Source: an uncultured Bacteroidota bacterium (GTDB lineage: Bacteria > Bacteroidota > Bacteroidia > Chitinophagales > Chitinophagaceae). From it: a DNA stretch of 39,795 bases. Location: NCBI GenBank assembly GCA_937928385.1, contig CALEZD010000023.1:1-39795 (forward strand), written 5' to 3'. The notes beneath the pieces are model-generated. The model saw only the letters and a list, made by a program, of their open reading frames with translations. It was not told the DNA's origin and did no database searches. Shown in pieces: positions 31,131 through 39,795 of the stretch. The position numbers and the translations under genes were made by a program. Position 1 is the first letter of the stretch; the number at the start of each line of letters is the position of its first letter.

Positions 31131-34100
31131 TTGAAACAAAATCCTGTAATACACTTGCCCAGGTTATCCGCATTAATCGTATTCTTTCTCGCCCACATCC
31201 TGGTAGCCAAAGGGCAAAACCCGGCAGTATATAATATCAATAAATATAACGGGCTCTCAACCAACCATGTTTACGGTAGTCTTGTTGACCATTTAGGTTA
31301 TTTATGGATTTATACAATAGACGGTGTTTACAGATACAATGGCTATACCCTCACCCGGTACGACTATAATAATGGGCTTCCTAATACAGATGTTTGGAAC
31401 ATGTATGAGGACAGGAATGGGCGGATATGGCTAAGAAGCATCGCTAAAGGTATTGGATACATAAAAAATAATCGTTACTACCCGGCAGTAGTAAAGCATG
31501 ATAGTACTTATGAAACCATTTATCCTTCTGAGTTTATAGAACTGGAATCTTCTATTATCTTTTTGACACGAAACCCAGCTCCCAATACCCATTCGTGGGG
31601 CATCATTAAAGGCGATACTGTTGAGATCCAAAATGACAGCACGGATTATAATGTGATGTACATAACCCAAGATATAATGGCAGTTGCCAACAACCAGTTA
31701 ATGCATTTTTATCCGATAGATGCCCTGGATAAAAGAAACAGGTCAAAGTATTCCCCTGAGATAAAGAAATCACCTATAAAGCACCTGGGCTATCTATCAT
31801 CTCATAATATATCTTCTACGATAAATAATATAAAAAATTTTTCAAACCCGGGAATTGACAGCATCATCTTTTTTGATTTTGAAAAAAATAATGCCAAAAT
31901 CGTCTTTACGCGGAGTGGCAATGGTGAGTTTATAGTCCATGTAGCCGCTTATCATAACATGATGTATGCTTTGACCAATCAAAACATATATACCATAACT
32001 ATGGACGGTACGATAACTGATACCATCTCATACCGATCCTTATTCCCTTATGCCTCGGTTGGCAACTTCAATGCTACTTTCTATATGCCCGACAAGTTGT
32101 GGGGTAAGTGCCTGAGTACCAATAACCAAGGTTTATTCATAAATTTCCCCGTTCCGGATGCCCCCAAAGACCATGATATTCAATTAGCCAACTACAAATA
32201 TATTTCGGGTCAGAATGATTCAGCGGGATTTTGGTGGAATACCTCCCAAAATAATATTTGCCATATTTCAGATGGTATCGTCAAAAATACAATCAGCATA
32301 AAAGATTGGCATACCATACAAAAAATTGTCTCTTACAGCCCTGAAAAAGCATTAATGATGACAACGAATGCACTGTATTGGCTCCACAATGATGGCTCAA
32401 TGGTTAATTTTTTGAGCGGTATTGATTCATTGATTGGCATGGAATCGCCACCAGAGTCATTTCTCAGTACATTTTCGACGGTAAACGATGTTATCGTTAT
32501 TGATAGCATAAATTTTATCTTTCAGGGATCCGGTTATGTAGGTACTGCACATGTAACAACTGATTATAAAGCAAAGAAAGTTTACGTAAACGTTATTGAC
32601 CCTGAAAGATGCAGAGGCTCATTTTTCTATCCTGCGCTCAATTGCTATATTTTATATAGTTCAGACAAGATTATATTGTATAACATACATACAAAAACCA
32701 AGTCTGTCCTTTCGCCAAAGCTCTTAAAAGCATTAAAGGTTCAAAGAATAGAGTATATATCATCTGACCAATATGGTAATCTTATAATAAAAGATTACGA
32801 CCGGTTACTAATCTTTAACCCCAAGTCGGGTAGGTTTTCAACATTGTTGGACAACTACAATTTTCAAAATAGTTTTCTTTCTGTTCGTGGCAATACATTA
32901 TCTGTAGCCGGCATTTTCGGAGTGTTACAATGCAATACCACAGCCTTCGGACAAGTGACAAACATCCGGACATACCCCAACACTAAAACTTTATTCTACA
33001 GATACATTTACGATGTTCAATTCTCCCCACAAAACATATTATTGAAAACAGATAACGGGGCTTTTATGGTATGGCCTTCCGATAGCACAGGATTAACAGA
33101 AAATGAAAATTACCACTTCATTTTAGATATTGCCGGCAACCTATGCAACATACATGCAGGCGACACTTTTCAGATCAGTCAAAATACAACTGCATTAGGA
33201 ACAGATGTGATAAAGCCGACCGGGTCGGGTAATCTTAGTATCAGGTATGCCGTTAATGACTATAGTTATGTTAACACCGGCTACCAGTTAATTCTCCCCA
33301 CCCTTAAACCCGGAAGCTACAATACTGTTTCCATCATCGCTTCTGATGACTCATGGCGTAGCAAGGCATTGACATTTATCATCTATGTAAAGCCATACTG
33401 GTGGCAAACACAAACTGCCAGGCGAATTACCTTTGTATTCGTATTGCTTGCCTTCATCGGCTTTGTGTACCTGGTAATAGTTACAACGCGCCGCATTGTT
33501 AACAGAAACAATGAGCGAAAAAACCAGCGCCGCGAACTGGAACTTAAATCTATCTACTCCCAGATTAACCCGCATTTTATCTTCAATTCCTTAAGTACTG
33601 CACAATACTTCGTTAAGAAAAATAAAAACAAGGAAGCTTTTGAGCATATCAACCAGTTCTCAGATTTATTGAGGGCTTACATTAAATCTTCACGCGCCAA
33701 ATACATCACCATTGCCGAAGAAATTGACAACCTGGAAAACTACCTGCAATTGCAGCTCACACGCTTCGAAGAAAAGTTTGATTATAACATCACTATTGAT
33801 ACATCCGTTAATCCTCAAAAAGTAAAGATACCCTCCCTGTTGTTGCAGCCTTTGGTAGAAAACGCACTCAACCACGGTATTTTTCACAGCGAAACAAAGG
33901 GCAACCTTCATGTCTCTTTCAAAGTAGATGAACAGGATAAAGATACCCTCGTATGTATGGTGGATGACAACGGTGTAGGCAGGCAAAGGTCTAAGGAACT
34001 GCGGGGTAAAATCATACGCAAGGCCGACTCTTATGGGACAATACTCATCAAAGAACTGATAGACACTTTTAATAAGTATGAGAAAATTAATATTGAAATT

Positions 34101-34178
34101 GAATATGTAGATAAACGGCCTCCTCAATCGGGCACGACTGTAACTGTGAGAATTAAAAACTATGCTCAGATACCCTGA
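31131..34178 (+). CDS. Propeller sensor histidine kinase, LytS type (copy 1)
   Basis: A 1015-residue membrane sensor. The order is: signal peptide (about 1-28), two-component-regulator-propeller repeats (YNGLSTNHVYGSLVD...LGYLW near 38-60 and later blades), a Y_Y_Y-like domain around 690-755 (SYNTVSIIASDDSWR), one transmembrane helix near 765-785, a basic linker, a His_kinase domain with QINPHFIFNSLS and phospho-acceptor His815, then HATPase with PLVENALNHG and VDDNGVGR. The start is a TTG at 31131, aligned in length with the ATG of copy 2. That TTG is also part of a TATATTTG box, so a TTG at 31155 is an alternative. The sensed ligand is unknown. Confidence 0.88.
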   Translation: MKQNPVIHLPRLSALIVFFLAHILVAKGQNPAVYNINKYNGLSTNHVYGSLVDHLGYLWIYTIDGVYRYNGYTLTRYDYNNGLPNTDVWNMYEDRNGRIWLRSIAKGIGYIKNNRYYPAVVKHDSTYETIYPSEFIELESSIIFLTRNPAPNTHSWGIIKGDTVEIQNDSTDYNVMYITQDIMAVANNQLMHFYPIDALDKRNRSKYSPEIKKSPIKHLGYLSSHNISSTINNIKNFSNPGIDSIIFFDFEKNNAKIVFTRSGNGEFIVHVAAYHNMMYALTNQNIYTITMDGTITDTISYRSLFPYASVGNFNATFYMPDKLWGKCLSTNNQGLFINFPVPDAPKDHDIQLANYKYISGQNDSAGFWWNTSQNNICHISDGIVKNTISIKDWHTIQKIVSYSPEKALMMTTNALYWLHNDGSMVNFLSGIDSLIGMESPPESFLSTFSTVNDVIVIDSINFIFQGSGYVGTAHVTTDYKAKKVYVNVIDPERCRGSFFYPALNCYILYSSDKIILYNIHTKTKSVLSPKLLKALKVQRIEYISSDQYGNLIIKDYDRLLIFNPKSGRFSTLLDNYNFQNSFLSVRGNTLSVAGIFGVLQCNTTAFGQVTNIRTYPNTKTLFYRYIYDVQFSPQNILLKTDNGAFMVWPSDSTGLTENENYHFILDIAGNLCNIHAGDTFQISQNTTALGTDVIKPTGSGNLSIRYAVNDYSYVNTGYQLILPTLKPGSYNTVSIIASDDSWRSKALTFIIYVKPYWWQTQTARRITFVFVLLAFIGFVYLVIVTTRRIVNRNNERKNQRRELELKSIYSQINPHFIFNSLSTAQYFVKKNKNKEAFEHINQFSDLLRAYIKSSRAKYITIAEEIDNLENYLQLQLTRFEEKFDYNITIDTSVNPQKVKIPSLLLQPLVENALNHGIFHSETKGNLHVSFKVDEQDKDTLVCMVDDNGVGRQRSKELRGKIIRKADSYGTILIKELIDTFNKYEKINIEIEYVDKRPPQSGTTVTVRIKNYAQIP
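33684..34036 (+). repeat. 353-bp block identical to 36754-37106
   Basis: This part of kinase copy 1 (from just after the phospho-acceptor region through the ATPase motifs) is identical base for base to 36754-37106 of copy 2, while the DNA on both sides differs at many synonymous sites. It is a direct repeat with an offset of 3070 bp, the mark of recent gene conversion. Confidence 0.92.
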
Positions 34179-37100
34179 CATACCCTCAATAAGAATTTTG
34201 GTAATATCCTGTTGCCTTGTATTTCAGGCTGTACTATGCATGGGGCAGGAACCAGCTGTTTATAATATCAATAAATACAACGGACTTTCATCCAACCATG
34301 TGTATTGTACCCTGGTCGATAGATTAGGTTATTTATGGCTCGGCACTACGGATGGTGTATATAGATATAATGGCTACTCTTTAAGAAAATACGATTATAC
34401 AGATGGTCTCCCAAATGTAGATGTATGGAATTTGTACGAAGACAGGCAAGGGCGTATATGGCTCAGGAGTATAGCGCAACATATAGGGTATATAAAAAAT
34501 AATAAGTATCACAGGGTTTATAAAAAAACTAAAGACCCCAACTTTGAAATATATCCCGGTGATTTTACAGAAGCAAATGATACTATCGCCTTCTCGAATG
34601 TCACTTTAGATAATAAAGGTAATTTCCAGGTTTGTTTTATAAAAAACGATACTTTCTACCTCAGCCATATAGTGCCTAAAAAAAACATTAACCACATGGT
34701 TCCGGTTTATGTAGGGAGTTATGTATATCACTCATCAGATTCTTCACTGTTACAATATAGCCTCGCAAATCTGCTTTCAGACAAAAAATACGGGCAACCG
34801 CTAAATATAATCAGAAGCAATTTTAACTATGTCAATGAAGTCACAAACACAGTACTTATAAAGGCTTATGCGTATAAGTATCTCATATTTTATCAACCGT
34901 TAGGTGGCACGATGTATTGGGTTGATTTACAAAGCGGCTATGCCCGCAAATATTCGATACCTGATATATTAAATGACAAGCGCGAGCGATCCGTTTTCTA
35001 CTTTATATCAGGTAATCACTTAAACTGTTTTACAAGCAATAACATTATAATATTTGACAGCAATGCAACCTTAAAATACAGATACGCACTCGATTCTTTA
35101 TACCAAAATCCAGGCATTTCAGGATTCACAAGTACATTTTTTTCAAAAGACAATTTTTGGGGCAACGTCCTGTCAACAAAAAACAATGGGTGCTACCTGC
35201 AATACAATTCATCACAAAGTTTTAAACGCTGTAATATTGATTTATTAAATTATACATACTTAAACAATAAAAATGATACAGATGGCTATTGGTGGAATAA
35301 TAATGAACGTATTCTGGCTGTAGTACGAAACGCGCAGATAATCAAAAAAATTCCACTACCGAATCTTTTTAACGTCAAAAGGGTTGTTCATTTTGACAGC
35401 TCACGTTCCCTGATTTCCAACGAATTCGTAACAAGTTGGCTATATACCGATAACACTATCAGCCCTGTTGCCAATAGTGGATACACAATCAGAAACACAA
35501 AAAATATTGGCACATATGATGATCTGGTTACAATAGGAGCTTTAGGACTTAGTAACGATATCGCTGTTACTGACAAAAAAGAGGTATATGTAATGGGTAC
35601 GTCCCTTTTGGGCTTATACAAATTCCGGATTAACGAGGCTAATAAAACAATTACCATCGACCACATTAACGAACAACGATTTACTAATGTAGTTTTTAAC
35701 AAAGGTACCAATACAATTATTTGTTATTCATCCGGCAAAGTACTCCTGTTAAATCCGAGCAATAAATCCCGTATACTACTCAACCAATCGCATCTGGAAG
35801 CCATCGGCATTAACGCAATCGAAAAAATAATGGCAGATAAATATGGCAACATATATGTTAAAGATTACAACAGCCTTAAACTTGTGGATATACGCCGGGG
35901 CACTGTTAAAACACTGCTTGTATCTTATACGTTAGAAAAGGCAGTAGTAGAAATCATTGATGATTACCTTTTTGTGGCAGGTAACTTTGGCATACTAAAA
36001 GCCGAAATACACCCCGATGGGAATATCAGAATAACCAATGCCTTTCAAAACACAAAGAACCTTTACTATAAGTATATTAATGATGTTCAGTTCTCCACCA
36101 ACCATGCATTTCTGAAAACCGACAACGGATCATTCACTTACACATATCCTTCAACAACCCAAGTCAACCTGTCAGATTCTTTCAAAATTGTAGCAAATTA
36201 TAAAGACAGTTTGTATGCACTGTCTTATAATGACACTTTAACTATCACTCAGGATGCACCTATAATTAACCTGGATGTAATAAAACCAACCGGCACCGGT
36301 AAGCTGCGTATCGACTATTCTTTAAACAAGTCACCCTATCAGTTTTCAGAAAATCAACTCATAGTACCTGTTCTTTCGCCAGGCAGTTATAATACCGTTT
36401 CCATCATCGCCTCCGACGACTCATGGCGTAGCAAGCCTCTCACTTTCACTATCTATATACAACCAAAGTGGTGGCAGACAAAAACAGCTCAAAGGGTCAC
36501 CGTTGTTTTAGCCCTCCTCGCTTTCATCGGCTTAATATACCTTATCATTGTAATGACACGTCGTATCGTCAACCGCAACAACGAACGCCGAAACCAGCGC
36601 CGCGAACTGGAACTCAAGTCCATCTATTCGCAAATAAACCCACACTTCATATTTAACTCCCTGAGCACGGCACAGTACTTTGTAAAAAAGAACCAGAACA
36701 AAGAAGCCTTCGAACATATCAACCAGTTCTCAGATTTACTACGGGCATATATCAAATCTTCACGCGCCAAATACATCACCATTGCCGAAGAAATTGACAA
36801 CCTGGAAAACTACCTGCAATTGCAGCTCACACGCTTCGAAGAAAAGTTTGATTATAACATCACTATTGATACATCCGTTAATCCTCAAAAAGTAAAGATA
36901 CCCTCCCTGTTGTTGCAGCCTTTGGTAGAAAACGCACTCAACCACGGTATTTTTCACAGCGAAACAAAGGGCAACCTTCATGTCTCTTTCAAAGTAGATG
37001 AACAGGATAAAGATACCCTCGTATGTATGGTGGATGACAACGGTGTAGGCAGGCAAAGGTCTAAGGAACTGCGGGGTAAAATCATACGCAAGGCCGACTC

Positions 37101-37248
37101 TTATGGAACAATACTCATCAAAGAACTAATTGACACGTTTAACAAGTACGAGAAAATTAATATTGAAATTGAGTATATTGACAAACAGTTGCCTCAAACC
37201 GGAACGACTGTAATTATCAGGATTAAAAACTTTACCCATGCCCAATAA
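34162..37248 (+). CDS. Propeller sensor histidine kinase, LytS type (copy 2)
   Basis: A 1028-residue paralogue of copy 1 with the same order: signal peptide (about 1-28, ILVISCCLVFQAVLC), propeller blades beginning YNINKYNGLSSNHVY, a Y_Y_Y-like domain near 700-768, a transmembrane helix near 778-798, His_kinase with QINPHFIFNSLS (phospho-acceptor His828), and HATPase. The sensor half is strongly diverged from copy 1 (for example YLWLGTTDG in place of YLWIYTIDG), whereas the kinase half is almost the same. The start overlaps the end of copy 1 by 17 bp and its end overlaps the regulator by 11 bp, so all three are probably one operon. Two sensors with one output suggests two ligands feeding one regulator. 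Confidence 0.9.
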   Translation: MLRYPDIPSIRILVISCCLVFQAVLCMGQEPAVYNINKYNGLSSNHVYCTLVDRLGYLWLGTTDGVYRYNGYSLRKYDYTDGLPNVDVWNLYEDRQGRIWLRSIAQHIGYIKNNKYHRVYKKTKDPNFEIYPGDFTEANDTIAFSNVTLDNKGNFQVCFIKNDTFYLSHIVPKKNINHMVPVYVGSYVYHSSDSSLLQYSLANLLSDKKYGQPLNIIRSNFNYVNEVTNTVLIKAYAYKYLIFYQPLGGTMYWVDLQSGYARKYSIPDILNDKRERSVFYFISGNHLNCFTSNNIIIFDSNATLKYRYALDSLYQNPGISGFTSTFFSKDNFWGNVLSTKNNGCYLQYNSSQSFKRCNIDLLNYTYLNNKNDTDGYWWNNNERILAVVRNAQIIKKIPLPNLFNVKRVVHFDSSRSLISNEFVTSWLYTDNTISPVANSGYTIRNTKNIGTYDDLVTIGALGLSNDIAVTDKKEVYVMGTSLLGLYKFRINEANKTITIDHINEQRFTNVVFNKGTNTIICYSSGKVLLLNPSNKSRILLNQSHLEAIGINAIEKIMADKYGNIYVKDYNSLKLVDIRRGTVKTLLVSYTLEKAVVEIIDDYLFVAGNFGILKAEIHPDGNIRITNAFQNTKNLYYKYINDVQFSTNHAFLKTDNGSFTYTYPSTTQVNLSDSFKIVANYKDSLYALSYNDTLTITQDAPIINLDVIKPTGTGKLRIDYSLNKSPYQFSENQLIVPVLSPGSYNTVSIIASDDSWRSKPLTFTIYIQPKWWQTKTAQRVTVVLALLAFIGLIYLIIVMTRRIVNRNNERRNQRRELELKSIYSQINPHFIFNSLSTAQYFVKKNQNKEAFEHINQFSDLLRAYIKSSRAKYITIAEEIDNLENYLQLQLTRFEEKFDYNITIDTSVNPQKVKIPSLLLQPLVENALNHGIFHSETKGNLHVSFKVDEQDKDTLVCMVDDNGVGRQRSKELRGKIIRKADSYGTILIKELIDTFNKYEKINIEIEYIDKQLPQTGTTVIIRIKNFTHAQ
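36754..37106 (+). repeat. 353-bp block identical to 33684-34036
   Basis: Second copy of the identical stretch in the tandem kinases. Both ends of identity are single synonymous differences: the ATT/ATC isoleucine codon before it and the GGG/GGA glycine codon after it. Confidence 0.92.
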
Positions 37249-37966
37249 CATTAGCTGCATCATTACCGATGATGAACCCAAAATGGTTGAATTGCTGGCC
37301 GATACATTGACTGATTTGTACCCTGAAATAGAGATAAAAGGTAAGTACACTGCCTGGAAGCAGGCATTGTCAGGTATACGTACACTCAATGCTGATATAC
37401 TCTTCCTCGACATTTCTATGCCCGAAAAAACAGGGTTCGACCTGCTGGAGTTGATGCCCAATCTCACGGCAGAGGTCATTTTTGTAACAGCACATACAGA
37501 ATTTGCAGTAGAGGCCTTCAACTTTGACGTATGCGGGTATGTATTAAAACCGATAAATGATAAAGCCCTGGTAAAAGCTGTTGACAGGGCAATTGCACGC
37601 ACCTTATTAAAACGGAAAGCAGCTGCGTCTACCGAAAGTAAGGAAGCTAAAATAGGAATACCTGACGATGGGGGCATACGTTACGTAAATGTAAACGACA
37701 TCATATACTGTGAATCGCAAAACAGGTACACCAAAGTAGTAACAACCGGGGAAGAGATAACCAGTTCATACAATTTAGGCCGGTACCAGGAAACACTTAC
37801 CCAGGATTTCTTCTACCAGATACACAGGTCTTTCATAGTTAATCTCAACCATGTGGCCCGGTACGACACCTCAGGTTTTGCAGTAATGGATAACGGCACT
37901 GAAATACCCGTATCAAAAAGCCACAAAGATGTCTTCCTCCAAATCTTCCACCGGGTAGGCAGGTAG
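37238..37966 (+). CDS. LytTR-family response regulator
   Basis: A 242-residue transcription regulator. The receiver domain (1-120) has the acidic pair Asp11-Asp12, phospho-acceptor Asp58 (LFLDISMPEKTG), the conserved Thr-Ala switch region (VTAHTE) and Lys in YVLKPIN. Residues about 140-240 are a LytTR DNA-binding domain: IRYVNVNDIIYCESQNRYTKVV, QIHRSFIVNLNHV and IPVSKSHKDVF. It overlaps the kinase copy 2 gene by 11 bp and is the obvious partner of both sensors. Targets are unknown; LytTR proteins usually bind paired direct repeats, and autoregulation or control of the neighbouring divergent nuo operon is possible. Confidence 0.94.
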   Translation: MPNNISCIITDDEPKMVELLADTLTDLYPEIEIKGKYTAWKQALSGIRTLNADILFLDISMPEKTGFDLLELMPNLTAEVIFVTAHTEFAVEAFNFDVCGYVLKPINDKALVKAVDRAIARTLLKRKAAASTESKEAKIGIPDDGGIRYVNVNDIIYCESQNRYTKVVTTGEEITSSYNLGRYQETLTQDFFYQIHRSFIVNLNHVARYDTSGFAVMDNGTEIPVSKSHKDVFLQIFHRVGR

Positions 37967-38030
37967 ATAGGTTGGTGATTACTGGTTAGCTTTTAACATA
38001 TCACCACATGACCCTATTCTCCTTAAACTA

Positions 38031-38038
38031 TATCTTTG
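38031..38038 (+). promoter_or_regulatory. Putative -7 box of the DUF2911 gene
   Basis: TATCTTTG fits TAnnTTTG. The ATG at 38045 follows after six bases, so the mRNA would be nearly leaderless. No clear -33 TTG was found at the usual distance. Confidence 0.45.
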
Positions 38039-38044
38039 CGCAGT

Positions 38045-38548
38045 ATGAAAAATTTGCTGACGCTAATATTATCATTATTTGTACTGGCTACATCTGCCCA
38101 GGAGCAGAAAAAATTGCTAAGCCCCAAAGCAAGCAGCGAGAATGAACATATTAAAATAACTTATGGACAGCCATCCAAAAGAGGCAGGGTTATCTTCGGG
38201 GGGTTAGTGCCGCTCGATTCCGTATGGCGTACCGGTGCCAACGAGGCTACGGAAATCACATTTAAACATGATGCCATATTTGGCGGCAAAAAAGTAAAGG
38301 CAGGAACATATACACTTTTTACGATACCATCGAAAGAGTATTGGGAGGTAATATTAAATAAACAACTGGGGCAATGGGGCGCTTATGAATATGAAAAATA
38401 CCGCCGCAGGAATGTATTGCGCACTAAAGTACCCGTATACGAATTGGAAACAGAGCTGGAAAAGTTCACCATAACCGTAAAAAAGGAGGCTATATCCTTT
38501 GAATGGGACCGCACGGGGGCGGCTGTTCCCTACAAAATGGCTAAATAA
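38045..38548 (+). CDS. DUF2911 family exported protein
   Basis: A 167-residue protein from the ATG at 38045, selected because a TTG three codons earlier lies in the promoter box and because the ATG begins the signal peptide (KNLLTLILSLFVLATSAQ). The mature part shows the DUF2911 pattern: KASSENEHIKITYGQPSKRGR, IFGGLVPLDSVWRTGANEATEI, VKAGTYTLFTIPSKEYWEVILN, WGAYEYE and a C-terminal beta segment. The family is common in Bacteroidota and its function is not established. Monocistronic, 78 bp after the regulator gene. Confidence 0.82.
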   Translation: MKNLLTLILSLFVLATSAQEQKKLLSPKASSENEHIKITYGQPSKRGRVIFGGLVPLDSVWRTGANEATEITFKHDAIFGGKKVKAGTYTLFTIPSKEYWEVILNKQLGQWGAYEYEKYRRRNVLRTKVPVYELETELEKFTITVKKEAISFEWDRTGAAVPYKMAK

Positions 38549-38636
38549 ATAATACTATACGCTCATGTTATTCCTGTTTCATCATATATTCTTCCCGTTT
38601 CGTCCCATTTCAGTTTTTATGGGGCTAATGAGGGGG

Positions 38637-38644
38637 TATATTTG
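38637..38644 (+). promoter_or_regulatory. Putative -7 box of small RNA C
   Basis: TATATTTG fits TAnnTTTG and precedes by a few bases the first hairpin of the candidate RNA. The -33 region is T-rich but without a clear TTG. Confidence 0.45.
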
Positions 38645-38648
38645 TATC

Positions 38649-38742
38649 AGCTTCATAAAAGAAGCTTTATTCCAGGAGCATAGGAGTAAACATAGGTAAA
38701 CGGCAAACCGCGGCGCACTGTTCAGTGCGCTGCGGTTATTTT
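38649..38742 (+). ncRNA. Candidate small RNA C, upstream of the flavin reductase gene
   Basis: About 94 nt between a -7 box and a strong hairpin. It starts with a perfect stem-loop AGCTTC-ATAAAA-GAAGCT (38649-38666). Next is a purine-rich stretch in which CATAGG recurs with a following TAAAC (GCATAGGAGTAAACATAGG), then the terminator-like hairpin. There is no plausible reading frame. It has the same plan as candidates A and B (promoter, purine-rich single strand, terminator), though not their sequence. The only other content of the 243-bp gap is the promoter of the next gene. Confidence 0.5.
38706..38742 (+). terminator. Hairpin terminator of small RNA C
   Basis: AACCGC (38706-38711) and GCGCACTG (38713-38720) pair with CAGTGCGC (38723-38730) and GCGGTT (38732-38737); one mismatch between the two blocks and a two-base apex; then ATTTT. 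Confidence 0.65.
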
Positions 38743-38749
38743 ATACCCC

Positions 38750-38757
38750 TACCTTTG
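38750..38757 (+). promoter_or_regulatory. Putative -7 box of the flavin reductase gene
   Basis: TACCTTTG fits TAnnTTTG, right after the terminator of candidate RNA C and about 34 bp before the ATG. No clear -33 TTG. Confidence 0.5.
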
Positions 38758-38791
38758 CAAAACAGAGCTATAATAAGATATATTTGGGCTT

Positions 38792-39676
38792 ATGAAGATT
38801 ATACCCGGAGAGATTAAGACAGGACAATTGCATAGCTACCTGCTGGGGGCTGTGGCACCCAGGCCTATATGTTTTGCCAGCACACTCAATGCCGATGGCA
38901 CCCCCAACTTGTCACCTTTCAGTTTTTTTAATGTATTTGGCAGCAAGCCGCCCATACTCATATTCTCCCCGGCACGCCGTGTCAGGGACAATACCACTAA
39001 ACATACTTTGGAGAATGCCAGGGCTACAGGAGAAGTAGTTATAAATGTGGTAAACTATAATATAGTGCAGCAAATGAACCTGGCCAGCTGCGAGTACCCT
39101 GAAAGCGTGGACGAATTCGTAAAGTCGGGCCTCACACCCATAGCATCAGATATAGTAAAACCATATAGGGTAAAAGAATCCCCCGCCCAACTGGAGTGCA
39201 GGGTGAAGGAAATAATAGAAACAGGACAAGAAGGTGGTGCGGGTAACCTTATCATTTGCGAGGTGCTCTGCATGCATATAGATGACAATGTACTGGACGC
39301 TAATGGTAATATAGACCCGCACAAAATAGACCTGGTTGCCCGTATGGGTGGTAATTATTATTGCCGCGCCTCCGGCAATGCCGTGTTTGAAGTAAATAAG
39401 CCCAATATGGAACTGGGCGTAGGTGTAGATCAGCTGCCCGAATCCATTCGTACCAGCCATGTACTCTCCGGCAACGACCTGGGCATACTGGGCAACTGCA
39501 CCGCTGTCCCTGCCAAAGACCCGGATTTCAGCGATAGCGCTATGTTCGACATAATTAAGGCTCACCCTGTAGATAAATCAACGCTACGGGCTGCCCTGCA
39601 TAGCTACGCAAAACAGTTAATTGCCGCCGGCGAAATGAATAAGGCCTGGCAGGTGTTGCTCTTTATAGAAGCATAG
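38792..39676 (+). CDS. Flavin reductase-like FMN-binding protein
   Basis: A 294-residue protein of the flavin reductase-like (split-barrel FMN) family. Residues about 1-165 hold the fold: GAVAPRPICFASTLNADGTPNLSPFSFFNVFGSKPPIL split by the usual strands, then RRVRDNTTKHTLENARATGEVVINVV, where Arg and Thr contact FMN, and a FEVNKPN-type loop near 200. The extra C-terminal part (about 220-294) is helical and of unknown role. Family members reduce FMN with NAD(P)H or bind FMN tightly; the partner oxidase is not visible. It has its own promoter behind small RNA C. Confidence 0.85.
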   Translation: MKIIPGEIKTGQLHSYLLGAVAPRPICFASTLNADGTPNLSPFSFFNVFGSKPPILIFSPARRVRDNTTKHTLENARATGEVVINVVNYNIVQQMNLASCEYPESVDEFVKSGLTPIASDIVKPYRVKESPAQLECRVKEIIETGQEGGAGNLIICEVLCMHIDDNVLDANGNIDPHKIDLVARMGGNYYCRASGNAVFEVNKPNMELGVGVDQLPESIRTSHVLSGNDLGILGNCTAVPAKDPDFSDSAMFDIIKAHPVDKSTLRAALHSYAKQLIAAGEMNKAWQVLLFIEA

Positions 39677-39712
39677 ATTGTTGATTATCATTGTTTTAGG
39701 TGCGTTTTGTTT

Positions 39713-39751
39713 GTTAATCGCCCGTTAACTGCTTGCAAATCGGGCGTTAAC
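39713..39751. other. Hairpin downstream of the flavin reductase gene
   Basis: GTTAATCGCCCG (39713-39724) and CGGGCGTTAAC (39741-39751) form an 11-bp stem with one bulged T and a 16-nt loop. It has no T-run, so termination is possible but not clear. The final bases of the window (CATCTTTG) are one off a -7 box and may start the next gene's promoter. Confidence 0.45.
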
Positions 39752-39795
39752 AGGAGGCGAAAATTTCCCATGTTTTGAACGCGGTCGCATCTTTG

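Noticed and set aside
30989..31264. A longer NuoA starting at 31264 (222 residues)
   Set aside because: The extra N-terminus has no family similarity, would contain the nuo promoter and overlap the kinase gene; the ATG at 30988 gives a normal NuoA.

Overview
The window looks like a chromosomal segment of a Bacteroidota bacterium, most probably a Chitinophagaceae-like member. Evidence: two secreted beta-propeller proteins with C-terminal type IX secretion (T9SS) sorting regions, a short NuoG, LytS/LytTR sensors with periplasmic propellers, a zeaxanthin-type carotenoid operon, weak Shine-Dalgarno sites, and promoter boxes of the Bacteroidota TAnnTTTG (-7) type. No rRNA, tRNA, CRISPR array, transposase or phage gene was seen.

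Layout. 1-3126 (minus): carotenoid operon crtI-crtB-crtZ-lycopene cyclase (cut by the left edge), with overlapping genes. 3307-5381: two near-identical promoter-plus-terminator cassettes (candidate small RNAs with a Crp-like box) that bracket a small membrane gene and a secreted kelch protein. 5413-11126: a TSUP anion exporter with moaD-moaE (plus), convergent with moaA-moeA-moaC-mobA-moeB-like/rhodanese (minus). This is most of molybdenum cofactor synthesis, with no molybdoenzyme in view. 11522-16069: an erythromycin-esterase-family protein, an NHL-propeller T9SS protein, an arylsulfotransferase-like protein and a lipoprotein.

16257-30988 (minus): complete complex I operon nuoA-N, interrupted by accessory genes: an SRPBCC protein and an NTF2-like lipoprotein between nuoE and nuoF, a four-helix-bundle S23-family gene between nuoK and nuoL, and a small membrane gene after nuoN. 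AT-rich inverted-repeat arms occur only in this operon's gaps, both around the S23 gene and as gene-less hairpins. A second, synonymously diverged copy of the last 20 codons of nuoN lies about 350 bp past the real gene end.

31131-37966 (plus): two tandem paralogous sensor kinases, sharing a 353-bp block of perfect identity, and a LytTR response regulator. 38045-39676: a DUF2911 protein, a third candidate small RNA, and a flavin-reductase-like protein.

The strongest unusual signal is the S23 gene enclosed by complementary arms in the middle of nuo. It resembles the intervening sequences of 23S rRNA, but sits in a protein-coding operon. Next come the duplicated small-RNA cassettes, the nuoN tail relic and the gene-converted kinases.
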